Shown here: positions 40,213 to 47,315 of the stretch, in pieces | Numbering within the stretch: the stretch's first letter is position 1 | Layout: every line of letters starts with the position of its first letter | NCBI GenBank assembly: GCA_014055495.1 | Contig: WIAG01000025.1 | Coordinates: 1 to 51,471, forward strand | Direction: 5' to 3' | Source: Nitrospira sp. CR1.2 | Lineage (GTDB): Bacteria; Nitrospirota; Nitrospiria; Nitrospirales; Nitrospiraceae | Length of the DNA stretch: 51,471 nucleotides | Translations under genes and position numbers: made by a program | The notes under the pieces: model-generated | Seen by the model: only the letters and a program-made list of their open reading frames with translations | Told to the model about the DNA's origin: nothing | Databases searched by the model: none

Positions 40213-40240
40213 CTGACAAGGCGTCGAGATTTGTTATAGT
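40213..40240 (+). promoter_or_regulatory. Promoter of topA
   Basis: CTGACA (40213-40218), 16 bases, TATAGT (40235-40240) within GAGATTTGTTATAGTG. It starts 10 bases after the dprA stop, 44 bases before the topA ATG. Confidence 0.65.
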
Positions 40241-40283
40241 GGGTGTGGTACTCTGACGCGGGCATTGAGAAACCTGTATCGAT

Positions 40284-42620
40284 ATGGCCAAATCGCTGAT
40301 CATTGTTGAGTCGCCGACGAAGGCGCGCACCATCACGAAATATCTCGGCCGCGGCTACTCCGTGATGGCCTCCGTCGGACACGTCAAAGACCTGCCGACC
40401 AGCAAATTGGGCGTGGATCTCGAAAATGACTTCGAGCCCCAATACGTCACGATCAAGGGAAAATCCAAGGTCCTTGCGGATATCAAAAAGAAAGCCCAGG
40501 AAGTGGACACGGTCTTTCTGGCGCCGGACCCGGACCGTGAAGGAGAAGCGATTGCCTGGCATATTGCCCAGGAGTTACATGGTAAGGGCAAGAAGAAGGA
40601 CGGAAAGGTCTTTCGGGTCTTGTTCAACGAAATCACGGAATCGGCGATCAAACGGGCGCTGAAGTCGCCTGGCGAGATTGATATCAAACTGGTGCAGGCG
40701 CAACAGGCCCGCCGCGTGCTTGATCGCATCGTCGGGTACCAGGGCAGCCAGTTGTTGTGGAAAAAGGTCCGCCGCGGCCTCAGTATGGGGCGGGTCCAGT
40801 CCGTGGCGGTTCGGCTCATCTGTGATCGAGAGAAGGAGCGTGAAGCGTTCAGGGCCGAAGAGTACTGGTCCATCGTCGCGCTCCTAAGCGGGGTAAATCC
40901 CCCGGCCTTTGAAGCCAAGTTACATTCCGTCGACGGGCAGGACGCGGACATCGGCACTCAAGAGCAGGCCGAGCGTATTCTCCAAGCGGTGCAGGGGAAG
41001 TCGTTCGTGGTTCAATCGATCGAGCGGAAGGAAAAGAAGCGGAACCCTGTCGCTCCGTTCATTACCAGCCGGCTTCAACAGGAGGCGGCCAGGAAACTGC
41101 ACTTCACGCCTAAAAAGACCATGACGCTGGCGCAACAGCTCTATGAAGGAGTAGAAGTCGGCGCAGAAGGCCAGACCGGCCTCATCACCTACATGCGAAC
41201 GGACTCGCCGAGAATCTCTCAGGAGGCGACCGAGGATGCCAGGGCGGTGATTGCTGAGCGATTCGGGGCGGAGTATCTGCCCGCCACGCCCAATGTGTAT
41301 AAGACGCAAAAGGCGGCACAGGAAGCCCATGAAGCGATCCGCCCCACCGTCGCGGCTCGTGATCCGGAATCCATTAAACAGTACCTCGAACAGGATCAGT
41401 ACAACCTGTACAAACTGATTTGGAACCGCTTCATCGCGTCGCAGATGGTTCCCGCTATTTTGGACGTCACCCGAGTGGACTCGAGTCCCGTCGGGACCGC
41501 GGAGCGGTATGTGTTTCGCACGACCGGGACCGTAGTCAAGTTTCCGGGACATACGGCCGTGTATCTCGAAGGAACCGATGCGGTCCTACCTTCACAGAAG
41601 CCGAAAAGCGAACAGGAGTCCGAGGAGGAATCAGACCGGCAACTCCCGGCCCTCAACGAAGGCGAGTCGTTGCACCTCGTGAGCCAGGAAGGCCAGACCG
41701 CGCCGGGCTTGGTGTCCAAACAGCACTTCACCCAGCCGCCTCCGCGATACAACGAAGCCCTCTTGATTCGAGAGCTGGAAGAGAAGGGCATCGGACGTCC
41801 GTCGACCTATGCCACCATCATCTCGACGATTCAGGACCGGAAATATGTCGAGAAGCTTGAGGGACGGTTTTTGCCTACCGAAACCGGACGGACGGTGAAT
41901 GATTTTTTGTTGAAGGGCTTTCCCGATCTCCTGGACACCGAGTTTACTTCGCACATGGAGGAGCAACTCGACGAGGTTGAGGAGGGCACGAAGCCCTGGG
42001 TTTCGGCAGTGCGGGAGTTTTATGCGCCGTTCGTAAGAGAAATGGAGCTGGCGCAGAGTATTCCCGGGCCGAAGGATACGGTCGAGCCCCCGACAAACCT
42101 GCCCTGTGAAAAGTGCGGCCGCATGATGGAGATCAAGTGGGGACGGAACGGCAAATTCCTGGCCTGTCCCGCGTACAAAGAAGACCCCCCGTGTAAGAAC
42201 ACCCAAAATTTTGAACGATTGCCGGACGGGACCATCAAGATCGTTCCCAAGTTGGAAGAGACGACGGACGAGAAATGTGAGAAATGTTCCAGTCCCATGG
42301 TCGTCAAGTCCGGGCGGTTCGGCAAATTTCTCGCCTGTTCCGCCTATCCGGATTGTAAGACGACCAAAGCGATCGCGTTGGGGGTGAAATGTCCCCAACC
42401 AGGGTGCGGCGGTGATCTGGTGCAGAAGCGCACAAAAAAGGGGCGAAATTTTTATTCCTGCGGGCGTTACCCCGAATGTGAATTCGCGCTGTGGGATCGT
42501 CCTATCAACAAGCCATGCCCGACGTGTCACGCTCCCTTCCTTATTGAGAAGGTCAGCAAGCAGGCCGGCCGCTCGGTGCAGTGTCGTAACGAAGAGTGCG
42601 GGTATCGCGAGGTGGGATAA
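40284..42620 (+). CDS. topA: DNA topoisomerase I
   Basis: Type IA topoisomerase that relaxes negative supercoils, 778 residues. It has the TOPRIM domain (SLIIVESPTKARTITKYLG, APDPDREGEAIAWHI), the catalytic Tyr in GLITYMRTDSPRIS and the KGIGRPSTYATII motif. The C-terminus holds four Cys-rich zinc-ribbon units starting near residues 610, 665, 700 and 740, each of the CxxC type. dprA-topA adjacency is common in bacteria. Confidence 0.97.
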   Translation: MAKSLIIVESPTKARTITKYLGRGYSVMASVGHVKDLPTSKLGVDLENDFEPQYVTIKGKSKVLADIKKKAQEVDTVFLAPDPDREGEAIAWHIAQELHGKGKKKDGKVFRVLFNEITESAIKRALKSPGEIDIKLVQAQQARRVLDRIVGYQGSQLLWKKVRRGLSMGRVQSVAVRLICDREKEREAFRAEEYWSIVALLSGVNPPAFEAKLHSVDGQDADIGTQEQAERILQAVQGKSFVVQSIERKEKKRNPVAPFITSRLQQEAARKLHFTPKKTMTLAQQLYEGVEVGAEGQTGLITYMRTDSPRISQEATEDARAVIAERFGAEYLPATPNVYKTQKAAQEAHEAIRPTVAARDPESIKQYLEQDQYNLYKLIWNRFIASQMVPAILDVTRVDSSPVGTAERYVFRTTGTVVKFPGHTAVYLEGTDAVLPSQKPKSEQESEEESDRQLPALNEGESLHLVSQEGQTAPGLVSKQHFTQPPPRYNEALLIRELEEKGIGRPSTYATIISTIQDRKYVEKLEGRFLPTETGRTVNDFLLKGFPDLLDTEFTSHMEEQLDEVEEGTKPWVSAVREFYAPFVREMELAQSIPGPKDTVEPPTNLPCEKCGRMMEIKWGRNGKFLACPAYKEDPPCKNTQNFERLPDGTIKIVPKLEETTDEKCEKCSSPMVVKSGRFGKFLACSAYPDCKTTKAIALGVKCPQPGCGGDLVQKRTKKGRNFYSCGRYPECEFALWDRPINKPCPTCHAPFLIEKVSKQAGRSVQCRNEECGYREVG

Positions 42621-42929
42621 CCGATTGCGTTTTCTCCCCGCGGGCTGCCGTTCGAACCGCCATCCTTTTCAGCTCATCGGCTCACTTCCTCACAGGTGAA
42701 CGTCCGCTACGAGTGTGTGTGAACGGTAGGCTTGTGCTATTGTTCTGATGAGGGGAATGAGAAGCGTTCTCGACGAAGTTGATAACCCTCCTCATTACTA
42801 CGTACTTCTCTTGTTGACAATCGCATCGAGAATCTCTAAGTACGTTATAGAATACGTTCAAGAAGGTTGGTCGACTGGGGCCATCCGACTTGGGATTCAG
42901 AGGATGTTCACGGCCGGAGGGAGGGATGT
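42621..42929 (+). promoter_or_regulatory. Bacterioferritin control region with Fur-like box and dyad
   Basis: No gene is supported in this 309-base gap. It holds a Fur-like box TGAGAAG-C-GTTCTCG (42758-42772), a consensus -35 TTGACA (42814-42819) with a weak -10 TAAGTA 17 bases on, and an inverted repeat ACGTACTT (42800-42807) / AAGTACGT (42838-42845) that brackets the -35 and overlaps the putative -10. An AT-rich TTATAGAATACG follows. Iron-responsive control of the ferritin genes is plausible. Confidence 0.55.
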
Positions 42930-43406
42930 ATGAAAGCGAAACAGGGTGTGATCGAATTGCTGAATAAGGTGCTGACGGCTGATCTCACCGCCATCAACCA
43001 ATATTTCGTTCATGCGAAGATGTGCGCGAATTGGGGATACGAACGGCTGCACCACAAAGTGAGGGAGCGCAGCATCGATGAGATGAAGGATGCCGACGAA
43101 CTGATCAGCCACGTATTGTATCTGGAGGGCGTCCCGAACGTTCAGCGGATGAATACCGTGCACATCGGTGAGACGGTTCCTGAGCAGTTAAAGCTCGATC
43201 TCAAGGCCGAACAGGAAATGCTGACCTTGTTGAGCGACGGGGTCACCCATTGTGCAAAGGTCGGTGATTTTACAACCAGGCACATGCTTGAGGAGATGGC
43301 CAAAGATGTGGATGCGCACATCGATTGGATTGAGACGCAAATGGAGACGATCAAGCAGATAGGCCTCGAGAACTATCTGGCTGAGCAGATCAACAAGGAC
43401 AGTTAA
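42930..43406 (+). CDS. bfr: Bacterioferritin, heme-type subunit with degraded ferroxidase site
   Basis: Iron-storage cage subunit of 158 residues, aligned without gaps to E. coli Bfr. Heme ligand Met52 is present (SIDEMKDAD). Of the ferroxidase ligands, Glu51, Glu94 and His130 are kept, but position 18 is Asp, 54 is Asp and 127 is Val. So this subunit should bind heme but oxidise iron poorly alone. GGAGGGAGG precedes ATG 42930. A paralogue follows 35 bases downstream. Confidence 0.94.
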   Translation: MKAKQGVIELLNKVLTADLTAINQYFVHAKMCANWGYERLHHKVRERSIDEMKDADELISHVLYLEGVPNVQRMNTVHIGETVPEQLKLDLKAEQEMLTLLSDGVTHCAKVGDFTTRHMLEEMAKDVDAHIDWIETQMETIKQIGLENYLAEQINKDS

Positions 43407-43441
43407 CGAAGCGCCGGATCGGCGTGGTCATGGGGGCAGGG

Positions 43442-43918
43442 ATGAAAGCGAAAGAGGGAGTCCTCGATATTTTGAATAAGGTGTTGGTCAGTGAACTCAC
43501 GGCGGTGCACCAGTACTTGCTGCACGCGGCCCTCTGCAAGCATTGGGGGTATGGTCGACTGCGCGAGCACTATAGTCACTTGGCTCAGGAGGAAGTCAGC
43601 CATTCTTCAGGCCTCATCGATCATATTCTCTATCTCGGCGGAGCGCCGGCAATGGATCGTTTGGATACGGTAGCCGTGGGCAAGAAGGTGTCGGAGCTCT
43701 TTGAGGCTGATCTTGCGTTCGAGCGCGAGGATGCAGATGCGTTGCGCGGCGGAATCGCGCACTGTGTTAAGGTCGGGGACTACACCACGAGACATCGGTT
43801 GGAAGAAATGATCGTCGATACTGAAGAACATATCGAGTGGTTTGAGACCCAGCTTCGCACCATCTCGCAAGTGGGAGTGGAGCGGTATTTGGCCGAACAG
43901 ATCGCAGGTAAGTCGTAA
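43442..43918 (+). CDS. Bacterioferritin paralogue lacking heme Met, ferroxidase-type subunit
   Basis: 158 residues, same length and fold as the preceding gene. Position 52 is Val (QEEVSHSSG), so the axial heme ligand is missing. The ferroxidase ligands Glu18, Glu51, His54, Glu94 and His130 are present; position 127 is Thr rather than Glu. The residue pattern is complementary to its neighbour, so the two probably form a mixed 24-mer, as described for two-subunit bacterioferritins. The start at ATG 43442 mirrors the first gene's MKAK N-terminus. Confidence 0.92.
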   Translation: MKAKEGVLDILNKVLVSELTAVHQYLLHAALCKHWGYGRLREHYSHLAQEEVSHSSGLIDHILYLGGAPAMDRLDTVAVGKKVSELFEADLAFEREDADALRGGIAHCVKVGDYTTRHRLEEMIVDTEEHIEWFETQLRTISQVGVERYLAEQIAGKS

Positions 43919-43936
43919 CGAGCTCGCATCATCGGG

Positions 43937-43973
43937 GCCGGTCGGCATTCCTTGAATGGAAGTGTCGACCGGC
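43937..43973. terminator. Hairpin after the bacterioferritin pair
   Basis: GCCGGTCG (43937-43944) pairs with CGACCGGC (43966-43973), with an inner TTCC/GGAA pair. It lies between convergent genes. No T-run follows on the plus strand, so termination is only probable. The rest of 43919-44122 shows nothing else. Confidence 0.45.
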
Positions 43974-44122
43974 TACCCCCCTCACCTTCTTGTCCTACCT
44001 CTTTCCGCAGCCGCATGGCATGCCTGTTGGCGTCCTGGGTGTTTCAAGGCAGAACGGCAGTTCCCTTTCTTGCGAAGAGTCTGCGGGCGGGCGATCGTAC
44101 TCGTCGCCGCTCTGTCGTGGAT

Positions 44123-44704
44123 TCAGAGCCTACGCAGAGTTATCGGGGGGCGAGTATCGGAGCGCCCGAATATCCTGGTTGGGCGCTGCCGGGTGTGGTG
44201 TATCCGTAACTCCATCGGTGAGTGGCCGGTCGCTCGCTTGAAGAAATGACTGAAGGCGAATTGATCGCTGAATCCAAGGCTCGTTGCGATTTCGGCGAGT
44301 GTCTGACCGCTGGTGCGAAGCAGTGTGCGGGCCTGCTCGACCCGGTAGCGGCGCAGGTAGGTCGAAAAGGGTTCCCCCATCATTCGTGCGAACAGATCGG
44401 AACAGTATTTTTCTGAACAGCCTAGGAAGTGTGCCAAGACTTTCAGGCTCATTCCACGGTGGATGTTGTCTCTGATGAAGGCTGCGATGCGGGCAGGTAG
44501 GCCAGGCGGAGCGAGAAGAGGCGATCCATTCGAGTGGATCGTGTGCGAAAGATTGAAGAGATCGCAGACGAGGCCTCGCAATTCGTGTTCCGTTCGGACT
44601 TGCTCCAATCGATCGGCCCATTGGGGTGACTGGGTTCGAAGCTCGGACGCGAGGATGTGTAGGCGATCTGCAAATACTGGCGATGCAGAGGATTTGGTCG
44701 TCAT
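44123..44704 (-). CDS. AraC-family transcriptional regulator
   Basis: 193 residues from ATG 44704, with AAGGAG seven bases upstream; the open frame runs on to 45091 antisense into the next gene, without support. The C-terminal ~100 residues form the double helix-turn-helix: MSLKVLAHFLGCSEKYCSDL, then TLAEIATSLGFSDQFAFSHF and the FKRATGHSP end motif. The N-terminal ~85 residues resemble no ligand-binding domain I recognise. It follows the HD-GYP gene by 40 bases and is probably cotranscribed with it. Confidence 0.9.
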   Translation of the reverse strand: MTTKSSASPVFADRLHILASELRTQSPQWADRLEQVRTEHELRGLVCDLFNLSHTIHSNGSPLLAPPGLPARIAAFIRDNIHRGMSLKVLAHFLGCSEKYCSDLFARMMGEPFSTYLRRYRVEQARTLLRTSGQTLAEIATSLGFSDQFAFSHFFKRATGHSPMELRIHHTRQRPTRIFGRSDTRPPITLRRL

Positions 44705-44744
44705 ACGGCGTCTCCTTGCTTGTGTGCTCAGAGCATTCTGAGCG

Positions 44745-45476
44745 TTACGGTAGCGGGGCGCGAAGCGTCTGGACCGGGTCAGTGCCTGGGCTGAATGGTG
44801 CGTCGTTGCCCGACTGCCTGTGTGCAGCCGGGTCATGTAGCAGGGTACAAAATGTGGTACAGAGCTCTGGGTCAAACTGGGAGCCTCTCGAAGCGAGTAG
44901 CGCGCGCAAGGCGATGTGCCATGACCTTGCGCGGGAGGCAATGGTGTCGAACACGTCTGCGAGAGACAGGATTCTGGCCTCGACAGGAATGTAGATGCCT
45001 CGAATCCCATAGGGATATCCGGCGCCATCCCATCGCTCATGGTGATGGGCGATGAACCGTGCAGGCTCGCCGAGAAACGAGAAGGCGGCAAGGAGGGCGG
45101 CGCCGTCCCTCGGGTGACTCTGGAGCAAGGCGTAGTCGTTCGATGCAGGAACGGCGGGGTCGTCGAATACGTGCCTTGGTAATGTCAGCAACCCGACGTC
45201 GTGCAACAATGCCGCATAGTGCAATTCGACGCACCGTTGACGGTCAAGGCCGATGTGTTCGGCGAGCAGGAGCGCATAATGCGCCGTGCGTTCGCCATGA
45301 CCGAAGTGGCCCGGGATCACGGCTTCGATTTGACGTGTCAACCGTTGAAGCCGAATGATTCGAACTGATTCCAATGCATCTTGGGACAGTTCGAGGATGT
45401 CCAGGCTGCCAAGTTGTCGGCAGACATCGTGCATCAGTTCTGTCGCGGAATTGATTGGCACTGCTGGTCCATGCAT
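44745..45476 (-). CDS. HD-GYP domain protein, putative c-di-GMP phosphodiesterase
   Basis: 243 residues. HD-GYP core: HGERTAHYA, LLHDVG with HD at 92-93, the diagnostic HHERWDGAGYP at 145-155 (GYP 153-155) and SLADVFDTIASR. There is no receiver or sensory domain; the N-terminal ~45 residues are a short helical region. The C-terminus is proline-rich. GGAGGG precedes the ATG at 45476. Activity is inferred from motifs only. Confidence 0.88.
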   Translation of the reverse strand: MHGPAVPINSATELMHDVCRQLGSLDILELSQDALESVRIIRLQRLTRQIEAVIPGHFGHGERTAHYALLLAEHIGLDRQRCVELHYAALLHDVGLLTLPRHVFDDPAVPASNDYALLQSHPRDGAALLAAFSFLGEPARFIAHHHERWDGAGYPYGIRGIYIPVEARILSLADVFDTIASRARSWHIALRALLASRGSQFDPELCTTFCTLLHDPAAHRQSGNDAPFSPGTDPVQTLRAPLP

Positions 45477-45495
45477 GAAATCCCTCCGAAATAAC

Positions 45496-45530
45496 AGAGC
45501 CCAGGACCGTGTGGCACGATCCTGGGCTCT
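45496..45530 (-). terminator. Long hairpin between membrane-protein gene and HD-GYP gene
   Basis: AGAGCCCAGGA (45496-45506) is perfectly complementary to TCCTGGGCTCT (45520-45530), with an inner CGTG/CACG extension across one mismatch. On the minus strand it follows the membrane-protein stop by about 40 bases and is followed by GTTATTT, so it may end the FMN operon; the HD-GYP ribosome-binding site comes directly after. Confidence 0.6.
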
Positions 45531-45568
45531 GGGCGTCTGGCCTCTGGCCGCTGTATGGGAACAGAAGA

Positions 45569-46099
45569 CTAGGGGGAGGGCTTAGACCCCTCACTGTGTT
45601 TGCCGGCCATGAGCGGCTGTTTCAGGACCCACATTTCGTGCAACGGGATCCACATCATCACCAGAAACGACACCATCATGAAGGTATCTCCGGTCAGCAT
45701 CGTCAGGACGAAGATCGGAGACACGTAACTGATGAGCCAGGGGGAGAGCAAATCCAGCCCCACCCCGGCGAACGAGAGCCACGACATCCACACTTTTGTG
45801 GCGTGACTCGCATTCGTGAGGTACAGCACGTGAACCAGGATCATGAACACCACCGGCATCGTAAACAGGTGAAAGTGAGTGACTTCAGCCAGCTCACGAA
45901 ACGACATCGGTTCGCCGAAGGTGGCATCGGAGCCACGATAGTGAGCCGCAATCCCTTGGGGGGAGAGGCCGGTCATGCTATGGGCCCAGAAGAAGGAAAA
46001 GAGAAACCCCACCAGCATCAACAGGAGGAATTGCGTGTACAACAGCCTGATGTGACGATCCGAATCACGCAGGCGGAATCGGGTATTGAAATTTCGCAT
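45569..46099 (-). CDS. Four-helix membrane protein with several histidines
   Basis: 176 residues and about four membrane helices (roughly 19-39, 77-95, 103-126, 128-151). A 35-residue loop after helix 1 contains His40 and His53; His75 and His77 sit at the entry of helix 2, His90 lies inside it and His154 at the end of helix 4. This is compatible with heme b or metal binding but is not proof. I do not recognise the family. It lies 23 bases after the exported FMN-binding protein, so an electron-entry role for that protein is a reasonable guess. Confidence 0.75.
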   Translation of the reverse strand: MRNFNTRFRLRDSDRHIRLLYTQFLLLMLVGFLFSFFWAHSMTGLSPQGIAAHYRGSDATFGEPMSFRELAEVTHFHLFTMPVVFMILVHVLYLTNASHATKVWMSWLSFAGVGLDLLSPWLISYVSPIFVLTMLTGDTFMMVSFLVMMWIPLHEMWVLKQPLMAGKHSEGSKPSP

Positions 46100-46122
46100 G
46101 CCGGTGCAGTGCCTCGACGCCC

Positions 46123-46809
46123 TCAGTTGCCGAACAGGGTCCCTAGGAATCCTCGCTCGGCCTTCTGCACTGCCACCGTATCGCTGCCTAAGCCAGCCGG
46201 CTTCAGGTAAAACTCGTCTACCAGGACCAGAACTCGTTTGACGCCGGCGTTCATCGAACGGACGGACATGGTTGCGCCGCTGATGTTGATGATGTCCTTG
46301 TTGATGCGGATAGGATCCGAGACGGTCTTGCCGTCATACTGGGAGTTGAATCGTTTCTTACCGACCTCACTGCCCTTGGCATCTCGAAACACCAGCAACT
46401 CGACATCGGTGCAATTGCCTTTGGCATCCACACCGACCATATAGGTCATGGGTTTATATTTGCCGATGGTGTTGTGGATCATCGCATACCCATCGATTTT
46501 GTCTCCGGTCTCTCCGATGTACAGATCGAAGGAGTCTTCCGGGAATTTCCACCCGATGCGCTGTTCGATGAGTTCTTTCTTGTCTTGCGCGAGGCGAATC
46601 ATTTCCTTGCGGACACGTTGAGATTTCGGGAGGATCGTTTTAACGGCTTCCTCCTCCGTCATGAACTCTTCGTATTTGAAGTCGTCGTCTTTCAGAAAGC
46701 GGCGCAATTCATTGTCCCAAACTTTCTCCGTTGCCAGAGCCGGGATCGACGAGGTCATCAGCAAAACGATGGTGATCAAGGTGCGGTACGCACTCACTGT
46801 ACTGAACAT
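46123..46809 (-). CDS. Exported FMN-binding domain protein
   Basis: 228 residues from ATG 46809 with AAGGAG five bases upstream; the open frame extends further back but loses the signal peptide. Signal peptide 1-27 (SSIPALA). The C-terminal FMN_bind domain ends in the motif SGATMS (177-182); in NqrC/RnfG-type proteins the Thr of SGAT carries covalent FMN added by ApbE. The Asp usually three residues before the Ser is not at that position (Ile174; Asp172 is nearby). An N-terminal helical part (30-85) precedes it. Its start overlaps the lipoprotein stop by 16 bases. Confidence 0.85.
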   Translation of the reverse strand: MFSTVSAYRTLITIVLLMTSSIPALATEKVWDNELRRFLKDDDFKYEEFMTEEEAVKTILPKSQRVRKEMIRLAQDKKELIEQRIGWKFPEDSFDLYIGETGDKIDGYAMIHNTIGKYKPMTYMVGVDAKGNCTDVELLVFRDAKGSEVGKKRFNSQYDGKTVSDPIRINKDIINISGATMSVRSMNAGVKRVLVLVDEFYLKPAGLGSDTVAVQKAERGFLGTLFGN

Positions 46810-47255
46810 CCGTGCTCCTTCAATTTGGTATTCAAGCGGTTCTGCACATCGGTCATGACTTCGGTCGAGGGCTCGGTGTCGGTCCATCCGAACAGTCGAG
46901 AGCCGCCGCGGAAGGCCCACCGTTGTCGCTCTTCGACGAAGCCGATTTTGGTCACGTCGTCCAGTCGTTTGACTGTCAGGGAAATCCGGGACCGATCTTT
47001 GCTGTCCCCCAAGTCTCGCTGGAGCGCACCAAAGGTCCGTCCCGGCATGGGGATTTCAAGCCATGCGGTATCGATCACGCCAGCCGCCCTATCCTGCCGG
47101 GCGATCGCGCGATCTTTGACCGCGTCAAGCGCCGCCTCCCAGGCATGGTCGTAGCTGCAGACCGCGAATCGTTCCTGCATGCCGTCCAGCGACGCGCAGG
47201 CGGCGAGAAGAGCGGGAAGCAGAAGCAAGTTGAGGGTGCGGAGGCGTTGTATCAT
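46794..47255 (-). CDS. Predicted outer-envelope lipoprotein
   Basis: 153 residues with a short lipoprotein signal and lipobox LLAAC (Cys20). The mature part has an AWEAALDAVKDRAIARQD helix followed by strands (GVIDTAWLEIP, RISLTVKRL, KIGFVEERQRW), reminiscent of BamC/NlpB-like or related two-layer folds. No firm family. It sits between porin and FMN-binding gene and is coupled to the latter. Confidence 0.82.
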   Translation of the reverse strand: MIQRLRTLNLLLLPALLAACASLDGMQERFAVCSYDHAWEAALDAVKDRAIARQDRAAGVIDTAWLEIPMPGRTFGALQRDLGDSKDRSRISLTVKRLDDVTKIGFVEERQRWAFRGGSRLFGWTDTEPSTEVMTDVQNRLNTKLKEHGCSVQ

Positions 47256-47269
47256 GCCGTCTCATTCGG

Positions 47270-47309
47270 CCTCGGTCAGGCCGTCCCGATCGGGACGGCC
47301 TGGCCGAGG
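47270..47309 (-). repeat. 40-base near-perfect hairpin between porin and lipoprotein genes
   Basis: CCTCGG-T-CAGGCCGTCCC, loop GATC, GGGACGGCCTG-G-CCGAGG: 17 Watson-Crick pairs plus one T-G, starting six bases after the porin stop. No T-run follows on either strand, so it is more likely an mRNA-stabilising or processing element that separates abundant porin mRNA from the downstream genes than a classical terminator. Confidence 0.75.
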
Positions 47310-47315
47310 AACCGG

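Noticed and set aside
42748-42933. Plus-strand open frame of about 61 codons upstream of bacterioferritin
   Set aside because: It covers the Fur-like box, the promoter and the dyad, has no good ribosome-binding site and its composition is unlike a protein.
43956-44249. Plus-strand open frames antisense to the AraC gene
   Set aside because: The AraC frame has clear helix-turn-helix motifs and a ribosome-binding site; these are mirror frames with Cys/Trp/Arg-rich composition.
45509-46210. 233-codon plus-strand frame opposite the four-helix protein
   Set aside because: Very His/Gln/Arg rich (antisense of a membrane protein) and it spans the hairpin; the minus frame has proper membrane helices.
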